Positions 16,518-26,022 of a DNA stretch of 64,000 bases are shown here, piece by piece. The stretch is taken from NCBI GenBank assembly GCA_900100835.1, contig FNCM01000010.1, forward strand, positions 1-64,000, written 5' to 3'. The translations under genes and the position numbers were made by a program. The notes under the pieces are model-generated. The model did not search any database. It saw only the letters and a program-made list of their open reading frames with translations, and was not told the DNA's origin. This stretch comes from Selenomonas sp. WCT3. GTDB taxonomy: Bacteria; Bacillota; Negativicutes; Selenomonadales; Selenomonadaceae. Numbering within the stretch: position 1 is the stretch's first letter; the number at the start of each line of letters is the position of its first letter.

Positions 16518-17439
16518 AATCTTTCCCTGTGAAATGTTTGATGGTCTTTTTTAGTCCCTTTTTTATGCTCGTGCGCGGTGTCCAACCAAGTTTCTCCCTG
16601 GCCTTTGCACAATCTAATATCAAACTCCCCAGAGATTGGCTGCCTGCTGCCCCAACCGAAACCTCCAGTTTTTTCCAAGTTACATCTTCCAGCAGCCGAA
16701 CCAATTCTTTGGTATCTATCCCTGTACCGGAGCTCAGATTGTAACTTGTATTGACTTCCGCAGTCAACAGGGCCGCATAGATACCATCCGCTACATCACC
16801 GGCATAAACGAAATCATGAGACCTGCCATTGCCATAAATCGTTATCCCATTACCTGCCATGATTTTTTTGATAAAGGAACCGATAATACCACCTTCCCCT
16901 ATATCTTGTTGAAATTCCCCATAGACATCTGCTAACCGCAGGATGATGTAATTGAGTCCATATAGGCGCTGATACATAATCAGATACTCTTCCACCGTCT
17001 TTTTACTAAGACCATAAAAGGAGCCAGGTGCCAGTTCCTGTGTCTCAGGAATCGGCTGCTTATTTTCCGGCCCCCTGCCATATACGGCCGAAGCAGACGA
17101 AAAGACAACCCGCTGTACATCACTTTTGCGGGCTGCCTCCAAAATATTGACGGTTCCGATTATGTTTTCCATCGCATCAAAGGCTGGATCCGCCAAGGAA
17201 TCCTCGACTGTGGTCTGGGCCGCCAGATGTACAATCCAGTCAAAGCGTGCCTTCATAATGCGCGGGATTACCGCAGCTGACCGGACATCCATTTCCCAGG
17301 ACTCACAAGCGGCCGGCACATTATCAAAGTCACCGGTGCTGGCATTATCGAGCACCGTTACCATGTGCCCCTCAGACAGCAGCCGCCGCACTACATGCGA
17401 ACCAATAAATCCAGCTCCACCTGTTACCAAAACCTTCAT
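16516..17439 (-). CDS. galE: NAD-dependent sugar epimerase, UDP-glucose 4-epimerase-like
   Basis: This 307-residue extended short-chain dehydrogenase/reductase has the Rossmann motif GGAGFIGSHV (8-17), LAAQTTV, the catalytic SSASAVYG Ser and YGLSKKTVEEYL (Y-x-x-x-K), and the substrate-region RLADVYGEFQ and GRSHDFVYAGDVA. It probably interconverts UDP-hexoses or UDP-HexNAc for envelope glycans; a dTDP- or GDP-sugar role cannot be excluded. It lies 30 bp after the cobC-like gene, so it may be the distal gene of the large cobalamin run, although the function is unrelated. Confidence 0.8.
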   Translation of the reverse strand: MKVLVTGGAGFIGSHVVRRLLSEGHMVTVLDNASTGDFDNVPAACESWEMDVRSAAVIPRIMKARFDWIVHLAAQTTVEDSLADPAFDAMENIIGTVNILEAARKSDVQRVVFSSASAVYGRGPENKQPIPETQELAPGSFYGLSKKTVEEYLIMYQRLYGLNYIILRLADVYGEFQQDIGEGGIIGSFIKKIMAGNGITIYGNGRSHDFVYAGDVADGIYAALLTAEVNTSYNLSSGTGIDTKELVRLLEDVTWKKLEVSVGAAGSQSLGSLILDCAKAREKLGWTPRTSIKKGLKKTIKHFTGKD

Positions 17440-17469
17440 AACAGATTCCTCTCTTTATTCCCTGAATCC

Positions 17470-18087
17470 TCAGCGCAGTTCTCCCAAATGCGCGGTACTG
17501 TTCAGCAGTTCAACGGTAGGATTCGCCGCCTTATCATAGCGCACGATATTTACCGCTGTGTTGAACTGACGGATGCTCCAAAGATACTGCAGCGGCATGT
17601 GAAGTGCCGCCGTCAGCATGGTACGCAGTACAGCCCCATGGGCTGCAATCATAATGGTCTCTCCCTCATGTCTATGAATCAGTTCCCGCAGCCGCGACAT
17701 GGCGCGCTGCTGAACTTCGGGAAAAGATTCCCCATGGGGGATATTCAAAATATCCGGGTGCGCCAAGAAATTTTCCATGGCATCCGGCCATGAGGCAACG
17801 ATCTGCTCATAGGTAAGACCTTCCCAATCGCCAAAGCTCAGCTCCCGAAAAGCAGGCTCCAAGTTTACCCCCAGACCGAACCGCTTCGCCACCGTCTCAG
17901 CGGTAACCTGCGCGCGAATGAGGTCACTGGAATAAATTGCATCGATATGCTCCACAGGAAAATTGGCCGCCAGTTTTTCCGCCTGCTCAATTCCTACTGC
18001 CGATAAGGCCACATCCGACTGACCTTGATATCGGCCGCTGACATTCCACTCCGTCTGTCCATGACGGACAAAAACAACTTTTACCAT
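17470..18087 (-). CDS. cobC: histidine phosphatase, probable alpha-ribazole phosphatase
   Basis: This is a 205-residue phosphoglycerate-mutase-like phosphatase with the RHG motif (FVRHGQTEWN, catalytic His), SDLIRAQVTAE, FRELSFGDWEG and the second His in IAAHGAVLR. The ELxFGxWEG form is shared by CobC proteins, which remove the 5' phosphate from alpha-ribazole phosphate or adenosylcobalamin phosphate. The assignment rests mainly on its place directly after cobD (3-bp gap, GGAGG before the ATG). A general phosphoglycerate-mutase-like phosphatase is the alternative. Confidence 0.8.
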   Translation of the reverse strand: MVKVVFVRHGQTEWNVSGRYQGQSDVALSAVGIEQAEKLAANFPVEHIDAIYSSDLIRAQVTAETVAKRFGLGVNLEPAFRELSFGDWEGLTYEQIVASWPDAMENFLAHPDILNIPHGESFPEVQQRAMSRLRELIHRHEGETIMIAAHGAVLRTMLTAALHMPLQYLWSIRQFNTAVNIVRYDKAANPTVELLNSTAHLGELR

Positions 18088-18090
18088 GTA

Positions 18091-19161
18091 TTAAAAATCC
18101 TCCAATGCAGCCAGCAGCTGCTCGTTTTCAGCCGGCTGGCGGACGGCGATGCGCACATAGCTTTCGCCATCTAATCCTAAATAATTGGCACAATCCCGCA
18201 CCAAAATTCCCTTCTCGCAAAGCTTTTGGGTAAATTCGCCGCTATTAAGTCCTGTGCCACGGATATCCAGCAGCATAAAATTGACACTTGGCCGATAAGC
18301 CCGAATCCCCTTGAATCCATTAATCCGCTCGTAAAAGCGCTGCATTTCCTCTGCGATGAATTTCTTGCTCTGCTGCTGGTAATCCTTATCCTGCAGCGCT
18401 GCCACACCGGCCTTCTGGGCCAGCAGGTTGACATTCCATACATCCTTGCCGGCATTGAGCTTTTTCGCCAGTATCGGGCCAGCCACGCCGAAGCCTAATC
18501 GCAAGCCGGGCAGGGCATAAAATTTCGTCAGCGACTGTATCACAAAGAGATTTGGATATTCCTCCACCAAATCGCGCACCGTATAGCGGCTATCATAGGG
18601 AAGGAAGTCCAAAAAAGACTCATCCACCACCAGCCACTGATGACCGCCACGCATCTCGTCCAGCAAGTGAACCAATTCGTTACGGGTAATGAGGGACCCT
18701 GTGGGATTGTTGGGATTTCCCAAAATGATGCAATCTGCCACCGCCAAAGCTCCCATAAAAGAATCCCAGTCGATGCGGAAATTATCATCAAGGTCCATCT
18801 GGAAGCAATTCACTTTCGCCCTTGCCGCCAGCGCCGCCCGCTCATATTCGCTAAAAGAAGGAACCGGCAGCAGCACATTGCGCGGACGAACCGTCTGCAA
18901 AAAAAGATAAAAGAGCTCCGATGCACCATTGCCTAACACCAAGTCATAGGACGGAACGTTATAACAGGCCTCAATCGCTTCTTTCAATTCCGCAGCGTTC
19001 GGGTCAGGGTAATGAACCACATCCTTTATTCCTAACGAAACAGCTTGATATACTGCTGAGGATAACCCCAGCGGATTAACATTTGCCGAAAAATCCAACC
19101 ATGCTTCGCCATTGTCACGAGCAGTATAGATATTTCCACCATGCTCAAACTTATTCATCAT
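18091..19161 (-). CDS. cobD: L-threonine-O-3-phosphate decarboxylase
   Basis: CobD makes (R)-1-amino-2-propanol phosphate, the linker of the nucleotide loop. The 356-residue fold-type I PLP enzyme starts with EHGGN and DFSANVNPLG, which is typical of CobD as opposed to HisC, and has GNGASELFY, ILGNPNNPTG, VVDESFLDF and SLTKFYALPGLRLGF (PLP Lys). Together with the PduX-like kinase nearby it gives the route threonine to threonine phosphate to aminopropanol phosphate. Confidence 0.92.
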   Translation of the reverse strand: MMNKFEHGGNIYTARDNGEAWLDFSANVNPLGLSSAVYQAVSLGIKDVVHYPDPNAAELKEAIEACYNVPSYDLVLGNGASELFYLFLQTVRPRNVLLPVPSFSEYERAALAARAKVNCFQMDLDDNFRIDWDSFMGALAVADCIILGNPNNPTGSLITRNELVHLLDEMRGGHQWLVVDESFLDFLPYDSRYTVRDLVEEYPNLFVIQSLTKFYALPGLRLGFGVAGPILAKKLNAGKDVWNVNLLAQKAGVAALQDKDYQQQSKKFIAEEMQRFYERINGFKGIRAYRPSVNFMLLDIRGTGLNSGEFTQKLCEKGILVRDCANYLGLDGESYVRIAVRQPAENEQLLAALEDF

Positions 19162-19167
19162 ACCTAA

Positions 19168-20562
19168 TCACTCTCTTTCTTTTTCCAGCTTCCATGCCAG
19201 ACATTTTTCTACGAATGATTTCGCAGCCTCCGGGCAGCCGGCAAAATGAAGATGCAAATAGCTGCCCAAGGCATTTTTACACTGCTGCCCAGCCCCATAG
19301 GTCTGGTTATTACGCAGCTTCGTGAAGCAAAATGGCCGCTTTCCATCCTCCGCAGCTTGTTCCACCGAAAAATGAAATTCGTGGCCATGAAGCTTTGTTC
19401 CCTTACTCCCCAACAGGGAATCCCCCATCAGGATGGCTTCCACATAGCCAACCATCTGCAGTTTCTTGGTCATAACCGCCTGTCCCGAAAACACGCCGGT
19501 CATGGCATGAACCTCGCCGGCAAAATCCTGCAAGCTGTCCATCAGGTACATATAACCACCACATTCAGCATAAATAGGCATACCTGCTGCTGCCTTTTCC
19601 CGAATTTCCTGCCGCAAAGACTTATTAGCAGACAATTGCGCCGCAAACATCTCAGGGAAACCGCCACCGATAAGCAAGCCATCTACCTCCGGCAGGCTGT
19701 TATCCCGAAGCGGACTAAAGGGAACGAGTTCTGCACCAAAGTGTTTCAGTATATTCAAGCTGGTGGGATAATAAAAAGAAAACGCTTCATCCTGGGCTAC
19801 CCCCAGACGGCATACCGTCGGCTTCTGCTCATTTTCCAGGAAAAGTTCCTGGAAAATGAGCGGTTTTGCTGCCTTCGCCAGCTCCAGCAGTGCCTCAAGG
19901 TCTAACTGGCTCCCCACCGCCTGTCCTATCTTGTCAACTACGTCTTGTTCTTCATTTTCCTGTACGGGTAAAAGCCCCAAATGGCGCTCTGGCAGCTTCA
20001 GTTCCTCATTTCGCCGCAGCGCACCATAAACCTCCATATCGATTGCCTGCATGGCTTCACGAATCATGGCCTCATGGGTATCCGACCCCAAGCGGTTCAA
20101 GAGAACACCTGCCAATTGTACCTCGGGGTCATAATCCCGAAAGCCCTGAGCAATGGCCGCTGCCGATGCTCCCATAGATTTTGCATCTATGACCAAAAGC
20201 ACCGGGGCATCCAGAAGCTTTGCCACCTGAGCCGTGGAACTCACCCCCCGCCGGCCCCCATCGTATAGGCCCATAACGCCTTCCACCACAGCGATGTCAG
20301 CCCCTTCACAAGCGGCGGCAAAAATTGCCGGCACAGCCTGCTCCGGTGTGAGCCAGGTATCCAGATTATGCGCCGTCCGGCCGCTGGCTAGTTTATGATA
20401 GCCCGGATCGATATAATCCGGGCCAACCTTAAAGGACTGCACCTTTAGGCCGCGTTCCTTAAGTGCAGCCAGCAGCCCCGTAACGATTGTCGTTTTTCCC
20501 GACCCCGACTGGGTTGCTCCAATGACAATCCGCGGGATGGAATACTGATTTGCGTACTGCAA
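19168..20562 (-). CDS. cbiA: cobyrinate a,c-diamide synthase
   Basis: CbiA amidates the a and c carboxylates of cobyrinate using ATP and glutamine. The 464-residue protein has the P-loop ATQSGSGKTT, VVEGVMGLYDG, and a C-terminal class I-like amidotransferase domain (about 255-450) with the Cys in YAECGGYMYL and the His in HGHEFHFS. The start is a TTG (MQYANQ) with AGAGGTG upstream; no better ATG exists before the P-loop. Confidence 0.95.
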   Translation of the reverse strand: MQYANQYSIPRIVIGATQSGSGKTTIVTGLLAALKERGLKVQSFKVGPDYIDPGYHKLASGRTAHNLDTWLTPEQAVPAIFAAACEGADIAVVEGVMGLYDGGRRGVSSTAQVAKLLDAPVLLVIDAKSMGASAAAIAQGFRDYDPEVQLAGVLLNRLGSDTHEAMIREAMQAIDMEVYGALRRNEELKLPERHLGLLPVQENEEQDVVDKIGQAVGSQLDLEALLELAKAAKPLIFQELFLENEQKPTVCRLGVAQDEAFSFYYPTSLNILKHFGAELVPFSPLRDNSLPEVDGLLIGGGFPEMFAAQLSANKSLRQEIREKAAAGMPIYAECGGYMYLMDSLQDFAGEVHAMTGVFSGQAVMTKKLQMVGYVEAILMGDSLLGSKGTKLHGHEFHFSVEQAAEDGKRPFCFTKLRNNQTYGAGQQCKNALGSYLHLHFAGCPEAAKSFVEKCLAWKLEKERE

Positions 20563-20592
20563 CGAAACACCTCTTCTGCTACGATACTTTGC

Positions 20593-21483
20593 TTATCTAA
20601 AAAGTTCTACAAACTCTTCACGTTTTCCTTCTGCCACCTGGACGCCACCGCTCTGCAACCTTGTCTGCATCATCAGTACCAAGTTGGGAAAACGATGACG
20701 AATCGCTCTAGTTGCCAGCTGCAGAGACGCATCGGGGAAATGCTCTGGCCAAAGGACGCCAATCACCGTGCCACTATGGGCGATATTAATCCCCAATGCC
20801 CCTTGTTCCCTGGCAAAAGCTAACAGCTCCTCCAAACCAGCTTTGTACAGAAGGGGTTGATTATTCAACGCACTCATAACTGCCGCCTCAGCAATCAGAG
20901 CCTCATCCTGTGCCTGCCAGCCTTTCTCGAATAAAGCCAATGCCTCAGCCGAACGATTTTTCCCACCATCATCCTTTACCTGCTCATGGTAGCGAAGGGT
21001 ATCGACAACACCACCCGTATCGAAAATGGAAATACGAAAAGCCGGCAAGCCCTGATAACTTGCCAGCCAATCGCCATTCATATGGTTGATGCAGACCACC
21101 TGCGGATAAAAAATCCCATCGGTAGGTTCGATACTGGCGGCCAAGCGCATGATTTCCTCCGGATAGGTGCGATAGTCAAAGGCCAAAGCCACCGCCGCTA
21201 CCGTTGCGGCAATATCCGCACTAGAAGAAGCCATGCCCTTCCCCCGTGGCAAGCTGGATTCTAAGCTAAGGCCCCAGGGAAGCTCCTCCTTCCCCAGACT
21301 CGTCAAAGTCTTCTCCAAGGCCATCAGCGATTTTCGCCCCAATCCATGAATCCCCGATAGCGCATCGGAAATCCGGACCGTCGTATAGCTTCCCACCGGA
21401 CAGGTGACAAGAAAAGGGTTCCCGGCTTTCATCCCCTGCAGGAGTTCCCCACAGGAGCCAGGAACGCGAACCGTCAAATCCAT
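20593..21483 (-). CDS. pduX: GHMP kinase, probable L-threonine kinase (PduX type)
   Basis: The 296-residue GHMP-superfamily kinase shows the N-terminal VRVPGSCGELLQG, which is characteristic of PduX-like proteins, and the ATP-binding LPRGKGMASSSADI. PduX phosphorylates L-threonine for the aminopropanol linker of cobalamin. Its place between cobS and cbiA, with cobD two genes on, supports this. Homoserine kinase or other GHMP kinases are less likely. Confidence 0.88.
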   Translation of the reverse strand: MDLTVRVPGSCGELLQGMKAGNPFLVTCPVGSYTTVRISDALSGIHGLGRKSLMALEKTLTSLGKEELPWGLSLESSLPRGKGMASSSADIAATVAAVALAFDYRTYPEEIMRLAASIEPTDGIFYPQVVCINHMNGDWLASYQGLPAFRISIFDTGGVVDTLRYHEQVKDDGGKNRSAEALALFEKGWQAQDEALIAEAAVMSALNNQPLLYKAGLEELLAFAREQGALGINIAHSGTVIGVLWPEHFPDASLQLATRAIRHRFPNLVLMMQTRLQSGGVQVAEGKREEFVELFR

Positions 21484-21509
21484 ACCTTACGCTCCTAAAC
21501 AACTGCTTT

Positions 21510-22277
21510 TCAGCGCCACAAAATATGCAGACCCCCAGGAATCCAGGAAGTCACCAGAAATACGACCAGCACCATGGTCTCGGTTAAGGTCTCCACCGCT
21601 CCATAGGTATCTCCAGTCAAACCGCCCAGTTTACTGGTGAGCCATGCCCCCAGCAGCCAAGCAAAGCCCAAGCCTACAGCCAGGGCAGCAATGGCAGCTT
21701 GGCCCCAAGGAACTACGAACAGCAGCGTTGTAATGCTGGCAACTGCCAAAGTCTTCTTATCGGCCATATCCGAAAAGGCCTTGCCCATTCCTTCCGGACG
21801 AGCATAGGGAAAAAAGGCAATGACCATGACCATGGCCATGCGGCCGATAACCGGCATGACAAAAAGTGCCGTCATGAGCAGCACGAGCTTGATATCCCGC
21901 AACACTGTCCAATTTATCATCATCAACAACACCAGCGCAATGACTCCGAAAGCCCCTACACGGCTGTCCTTCATGATTTCCAGTTTCCGTTCCCGGCTGC
22001 GGGCGGAAAAAACGCCGTCGGCTGTATCCATATAACCGTCAAGCAACAGCCCCCCGGTCATGACAATCGGCAACAAAACCAAAACCGTCGTGACGAAATT
22101 GGCCCAGCCGAAAACCGCCACCAGACACCAGGTCACCAGCATGTAAATCAAGCCCAAAAGCCCCCCCACCAACGGGAAAAATTTTGTACTGCGGCCAAAA
22201 TCTTCCACGGTCAAGTCAGGCTGCTCCTTCACATGAATGCGAGTCAAAAATTGCAATGCCGTAATAAATGATTTCAT
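21510..22277 (-). CDS. cobS: adenosylcobinamide-GDP ribazoletransferase
   Basis: CobS, an inner-membrane enzyme, joins adenosylcobinamide-GDP and alpha-ribazole to finish the nucleotide loop. The protein has several membrane segments and the conserved FFPLVGGLLG, LLLDGYMDTADG (Asp-rich Mg site) and KLGGLTGDTYGA. The start MKSFITALQFLTRI at 22277 has AGGAGGATATT upstream, giving 255 residues; a longer in-frame start at 22340 would run into cbiB and lacks a ribosome site. Confidence 0.94.
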   Translation of the reverse strand: MKSFITALQFLTRIHVKEQPDLTVEDFGRSTKFFPLVGGLLGLIYMLVTWCLVAVFGWANFVTTVLVLLPIVMTGGLLLDGYMDTADGVFSARSRERKLEIMKDSRVGAFGVIALVLLMMINWTVLRDIKLVLLMTALFVMPVIGRMAMVMVIAFFPYARPEGMGKAFSDMADKKTLAVASITTLLFVVPWGQAAIAALAVGLGFAWLLGAWLTSKLGGLTGDTYGAVETLTETMVLVVFLVTSWIPGGLHILWR

Positions 22278-22314
22278 TGATAATATCCTCCTATATCTTC
22301 TGATACTATCTTTA

Positions 22315-23256
22315 TCATAACCCAAACATGGCATAGGCAATAAGGATAAACATCACTGTCACGGTGTACATCATGCGAATGGATTCCATAATATGTTTGG
22401 GGGCTATCATCTCGATGACATCTCCCATATATGCCCGGAAATGTTTCTTGCCAAAGTACGAATTGACGCCGCCCAAGCGGACGTGCAAAGCCCCTGCCAC
22501 AGTAGCCTCGGCATAGCCGCCATTGGGGCTCGGATGTTTTTCCGCATCCCGTAACATCACCCGATAGGCATTCTTGTAATCAAAGCCCAATATCCAGGCG
22601 GCGAAGATAAACAACACGCCTGTGAGGCGCGCGGGAATATAGTTTAAGGCATCGTCAAGCTTAGCTGCCGCCCGGCCAAAGTACAGATATCTGTCGTTCT
22701 TATAGCCAATCATCGAATCCATGGTATTGGCAGCCCGATAGAGCACCGCCAACGGCACCCCGCCGATGATAAAAAAGAAAAGCGGCGCAATAATGCCGTC
22801 AACAGTATTTTCGGCAATTGTTTCCACGGCAGCCCGGGCAATTTCTGAATCGTCGAGATTCTCCGTGTCCCGGCCAACAATCCAGCCAACTTTCTTGCGG
22901 GCTTCCTCCAGTTCACCGAGAATGAGCAGCGTATAAATCCCCTTCCCCGCCTTAGCAAGACTCTTTGGGGAAATGGTAAAGGACAGCAAAACACCGCCCA
23001 CCACCGCTGGCCCAAAGGACCAGGGGATATGGTAAGACAACATCATGACAGCAGCAGCCACCTCATAGGAAACCAACAGCGTAATCAACACCAGCATGGC
23101 GCCCATCGCAAATTTTTTTCCATCGCTGTCTTCGTTTCGGTAAAATAACTTTTCCAAGGCACCGATGAGTTTTCCCATCAGCACCACCGGATGCCAGCGG
23201 CTGTTGGGGTCGCCGATAATGGTATCCACCAGAAAAGCGATAATTGCAGTCATCAT
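22315..23256 (-). CDS. cbiB: adenosylcobinamide-phosphate synthase
   Basis: CbiB attaches aminopropanol phosphate to adenosylcobyric acid at the membrane. The 313-residue protein contains DTIIGDPNSRWHPV at the N-terminus, WIVGRDTENLDD, ETIAENTVDGIIAPLFF, NTMDSMIGYKNDRY and PSPNGGYAEATVAGAL, all family marks. It overlaps cbiP by 4 bp. Confidence 0.96.
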   Translation of the reverse strand: MMTAIIAFLVDTIIGDPNSRWHPVVLMGKLIGALEKLFYRNEDSDGKKFAMGAMLVLITLLVSYEVAAAVMMLSYHIPWSFGPAVVGGVLLSFTISPKSLAKAGKGIYTLLILGELEEARKKVGWIVGRDTENLDDSEIARAAVETIAENTVDGIIAPLFFFIIGGVPLAVLYRAANTMDSMIGYKNDRYLYFGRAAAKLDDALNYIPARLTGVLFIFAAWILGFDYKNAYRVMLRDAEKHPSPNGGYAEATVAGALHVRLGGVNSYFGKKHFRAYMGDVIEMIAPKHIMESIRMMYTVTVMFILIAYAMFGL

Positions 23257-24794
23257 AGTTTCTCTCCCATGATGGCTGCCAGCTTTTCCATATCGAGACT
23301 CTGGCGAACCACCGCTGCCAAATGATTATAAGCCTTTTCCTTTTCCGCTCTCACATTGCGCTGGATGGCAAGGGGCGCCATCCCCTTGCGGCCGCGCAGG
23401 GCATTAATCACCTGACGGCGGAAACCGTCGTGGTCAAAAATCCCATGAATATAGGTGCCGACCACTTCGCCCTGTTGGTCATCCTTTTCTCTTGCCACTG
23501 CGCCATCCCAGCTGTCCGCTTCCTGGGCAGCTTTGGCGCGGATATGGAAGGGATGATACACCGCCAGCCCGAACTCCGTCTTGCCCATATGAATCTCGTA
23601 GCCCGGCATATCCTTAGCCGCAAGCATTTGTCCCAGGAAGGGCAGCTGTACACAGTCTGCCACCACCTGAGTTGTGCGCTTCTGCGCTGCAAAGGTTGTC
23701 TCCATATCCAGATACCCAAGACCCTCAATATCCTCATGATCCGACTCGGTGTGTTCCGGGTCGTGGATGGCCTTTCCCAGCATCTGATAGCCGCCGCAGA
23801 TTCCCCAAAGGGGCGTACCGCTTTCCACCCGGCGGGAAATTTCCGCAGCCATTCCCGTTTCTTGCAGATGAATGAGGTCCTCCGTCGTGTTCTTTGATCC
23901 TGGCAAAATAATCATATCCGGTTCGTCCAGTTCCTCTTTGCTGGAAACATAATAGAGAGATACATCCGGCTCTGCAGCCAAACTGTCAAAATCGGTGAAA
24001 TTCGATAACTTCGGCGTCCGGATTACCGCAATCTTTATCGGTGCATCCACAGGAACCGCCTGCTTCTCCTCTAGGGAAACCGAATCTTCATCGTCGATGC
24101 CCAACGCCTCAACGTGAGGTACTACCCCTAAGACCGGTTTGCCGGTCTTCTGCTCCAGAAAATCGATGGCCGGTGTCAAAAGACTCACATCACCACGAAA
24201 CTTATTGATGATAAGTCCCTTGACCAAATCCCGTTCGTCTTCCTCTAAGAGCTCCAAGGTTCCCACCAAAGCGGCCAAAGCTCCCCCTCGGTCGATATCC
24301 GCAATCAAAAGAACCGGCGCCTGTAAATATTTAGCCACGCGCATATTTACAATGTCATTGGCCTTGAGATTGACCTCGGCAGGACTCCCCGCGCCTTCGA
24401 TGACAATCGTATCGTATTCTGCCTGCAGCCGTTCCAGGGATTCTTTCACCGCATCAAAGGCTTTCAGACTGTACCCTTTATGGTACTCGCGGGCACTCAT
24501 GTTGCCGATTGGCTTTCCCATCAATACCACCTGAGAGCAGCTGTTGCCAGTAGGTTTCAACAGAACCGGATTCATGTCCACCATCGGCTCTAACCCTGCC
24601 GCTTCCGCCTGAGCCACCTGCGCCCGTCCCATTTCCTTGCCGTCACGGGTGACGTAGGAGTTAAGCGCCATATTCTGCGCCTTGAAGGGAACGACCTTGC
24701 GCCCCTGTTGATGGAAAATGCGGCAGAGGGCCGTGGTGATAATGCTTTTGCCCACATGGGAACTGGTCCCCATGAGCATAATAGCGTTGGACAT
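23253..24794 (-). CDS. cbiP: cobyric acid synthase
   Basis: CbiP/CobQ amidates carboxylates b, d, e and g of adenosylcobyrinate diamide. At 513 residues it has the expected length, with MLMGTSSHVGKSIITTALCR (ATP loop), KAQNMALNSYVT, VIEGAGSPAEVNL, a C-terminal amidotransferase domain with the Cys in WGICGGYQMLG, and GTYIHGIFD. AAGGAGGA precedes the ATG. Confidence 0.97.
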   Translation of the reverse strand: MSNAIMLMGTSSHVGKSIITTALCRIFHQQGRKVVPFKAQNMALNSYVTRDGKEMGRAQVAQAEAAGLEPMVDMNPVLLKPTGNSCSQVVLMGKPIGNMSAREYHKGYSLKAFDAVKESLERLQAEYDTIVIEGAGSPAEVNLKANDIVNMRVAKYLQAPVLLIADIDRGGALAALVGTLELLEEDERDLVKGLIINKFRGDVSLLTPAIDFLEQKTGKPVLGVVPHVEALGIDDEDSVSLEEKQAVPVDAPIKIAVIRTPKLSNFTDFDSLAAEPDVSLYYVSSKEELDEPDMIILPGSKNTTEDLIHLQETGMAAEISRRVESGTPLWGICGGYQMLGKAIHDPEHTESDHEDIEGLGYLDMETTFAAQKRTTQVVADCVQLPFLGQMLAAKDMPGYEIHMGKTEFGLAVYHPFHIRAKAAQEADSWDGAVAREKDDQQGEVVGTYIHGIFDHDGFRRQVINALRGRKGMAPLAIQRNVRAEKEKAYNHLAAVVRQSLDMEKLAAIMGEKL

Positions 24795-24806
24795 GTGGAT
24801 TCCTCC

Positions 24807-25385
24807 TTAAGCTAATGCTTTAATATTTACCGGTATTCCTGCTATAACCGCATAAACATCAGCAGCTGCCTTAGCCAGCTGCTGATTGGCCAGTCCGCTG
24901 ATATCCCGATAGATGCGGCTGAGCTTATTTTCGGGAACGATTCCTGCCCCCACCTCGTTGGTGACAAATACCACTACTGCCCCTTGAGCAGCAGCAGCCT
25001 GAGCAGCTGCGATAAGCTGGCTGATTTTTTGATGGGTCAGGGCATAGATTTGCTCTGGCTTATCCAGCTCCTGTTCCTCCAGCTGACAAAGAATATTGCT
25101 AAGGTAAATCGTAATGCAGTCAAACAAAATGGCATCATGCTGCTTGGCTGCCGCTTCAATGGCCTGCTGGGCATCAAAGGGAGCCTCGTAAGTCTGCCAA
25201 TCTGCCGGCCGACGCTTGCGATGAAGCGCTACGCGAAACCGCATCTCTTCATCAAAAATTTGTGACGTGGCAATATACGCAATGGCATGCCCGCTTTGCG
25301 CGACAATTTTTTCGGCAAAGGTGGATTTCCCCGAGCGGGCGCCCCCTGTCACTAAAACAATTTTGCCTGCTTTTTCCTCATCCAT
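24807..25385 (-). CDS. cobU: adenosylcobinamide kinase / guanylyltransferase
   Basis: CobU phosphorylates adenosylcobinamide and transfers GMP to it. The 192-residue protein shows the P-loop VTGGARSGKSTFAE, YIATSQIFDEEM, HRKRRPADWQTYE (His that receives GMP), DCITIYLSN and VTNEVGAGIVPEN. I use the ATG at 25385, which overlaps the cbiC stop region in a TGATATG arrangement and has GAGG five bases before it; the ATG at 25400 lacks a ribosome site. Confidence 0.95.
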   Translation of the reverse strand: MDEEKAGKIVLVTGGARSGKSTFAEKIVAQSGHAIAYIATSQIFDEEMRFRVALHRKRRPADWQTYEAPFDAQQAIEAAAKQHDAILFDCITIYLSNILCQLEEQELDKPEQIYALTHQKISQLIAAAQAAAAQGAVVVFVTNEVGAGIVPENKLSRIYRDISGLANQQLAKAAADVYAVIAGIPVNIKALA

Positions 25386-25386
25386 A

Positions 25387-26022
25387 TCAGCCTCGGTCAT
25401 TGTTAATCAAATACATCATAGCATTGATGGCAGCAGCGGCAATGGGGCTTCCCCCTTTAGTTCCCTCAACCGTTATATAGGGTACCATGCCATTTTCGGC
25501 CAGTTCTTTTTTGGAATCGGCAGCCCCCACAAACCCCACTGGAATTCCCACAATGCAGGCAGGACGGACGCCCTCTTCCCGAACGAGCCGAAGGACTTCA
25601 AACAGTGCCGTAGGCGCATTGCCAATGGCCACAATACTGCCATCAAGCTTTTTGCCGAACCGGCGCATGGCAGCCATCGAACGGGTTATTCCCTCAGCCT
25701 TGGCCTGTTCCGCCACCTCAGCATCGGCAATCAGACAGTGAACTTCGCCGCCAAAGGAAGCCAGCTTGCGCTTGTTAATGCCCGTGCGGACCATCTCCAC
25801 ATCGGTATAGATATCGGAACCACTGCGAAGTGCCGCCATGGCTTTTTCAATAGCTCCCTCACCGATGCGAATAATGGGCGCGTATTCCACATCCCCAGCC
25901 GCGTGGATAATACGGCTGTAGACTTTCACGGCCTTCTCATCGAGGTTCAGTCGATCAAGATAAGGGGCGATGATTTCCATACTGCGCGTTTCAATTTCCA
26001 TCGGTTGTTTGATAAACTCCAT
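25387..26022 (-). CDS. cbiC: cobalt-precorrin-8 methylmutase
   Basis: CbiC moves the C-11 methyl group to C-12 to form cobyrinate. The protein starts MEFIKQPMEIETRSMEII, with AGAGGAG upstream of the ATG at 26022. Family motifs are RIIHAAGDVEY (catalytic His), TDVEMVRTGI, IGNAPTALFEV and GIPVGFVGAADSK. About 210 residues, as usual. The start lies inside the 3' end of cbiJ (overlap of about 32 bp). Confidence 0.96.
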   Translation of the reverse strand: MEFIKQPMEIETRSMEIIAPYLDRLNLDEKAVKVYSRIIHAAGDVEYAPIIRIGEGAIEKAMAALRSGSDIYTDVEMVRTGINKRKLASFGGEVHCLIADAEVAEQAKAEGITRSMAAMRRFGKKLDGSIVAIGNAPTALFEVLRLVREEGVRPACIVGIPVGFVGAADSKKELAENGMVPYITVEGTKGGSPIAAAAINAMMYLINNDRG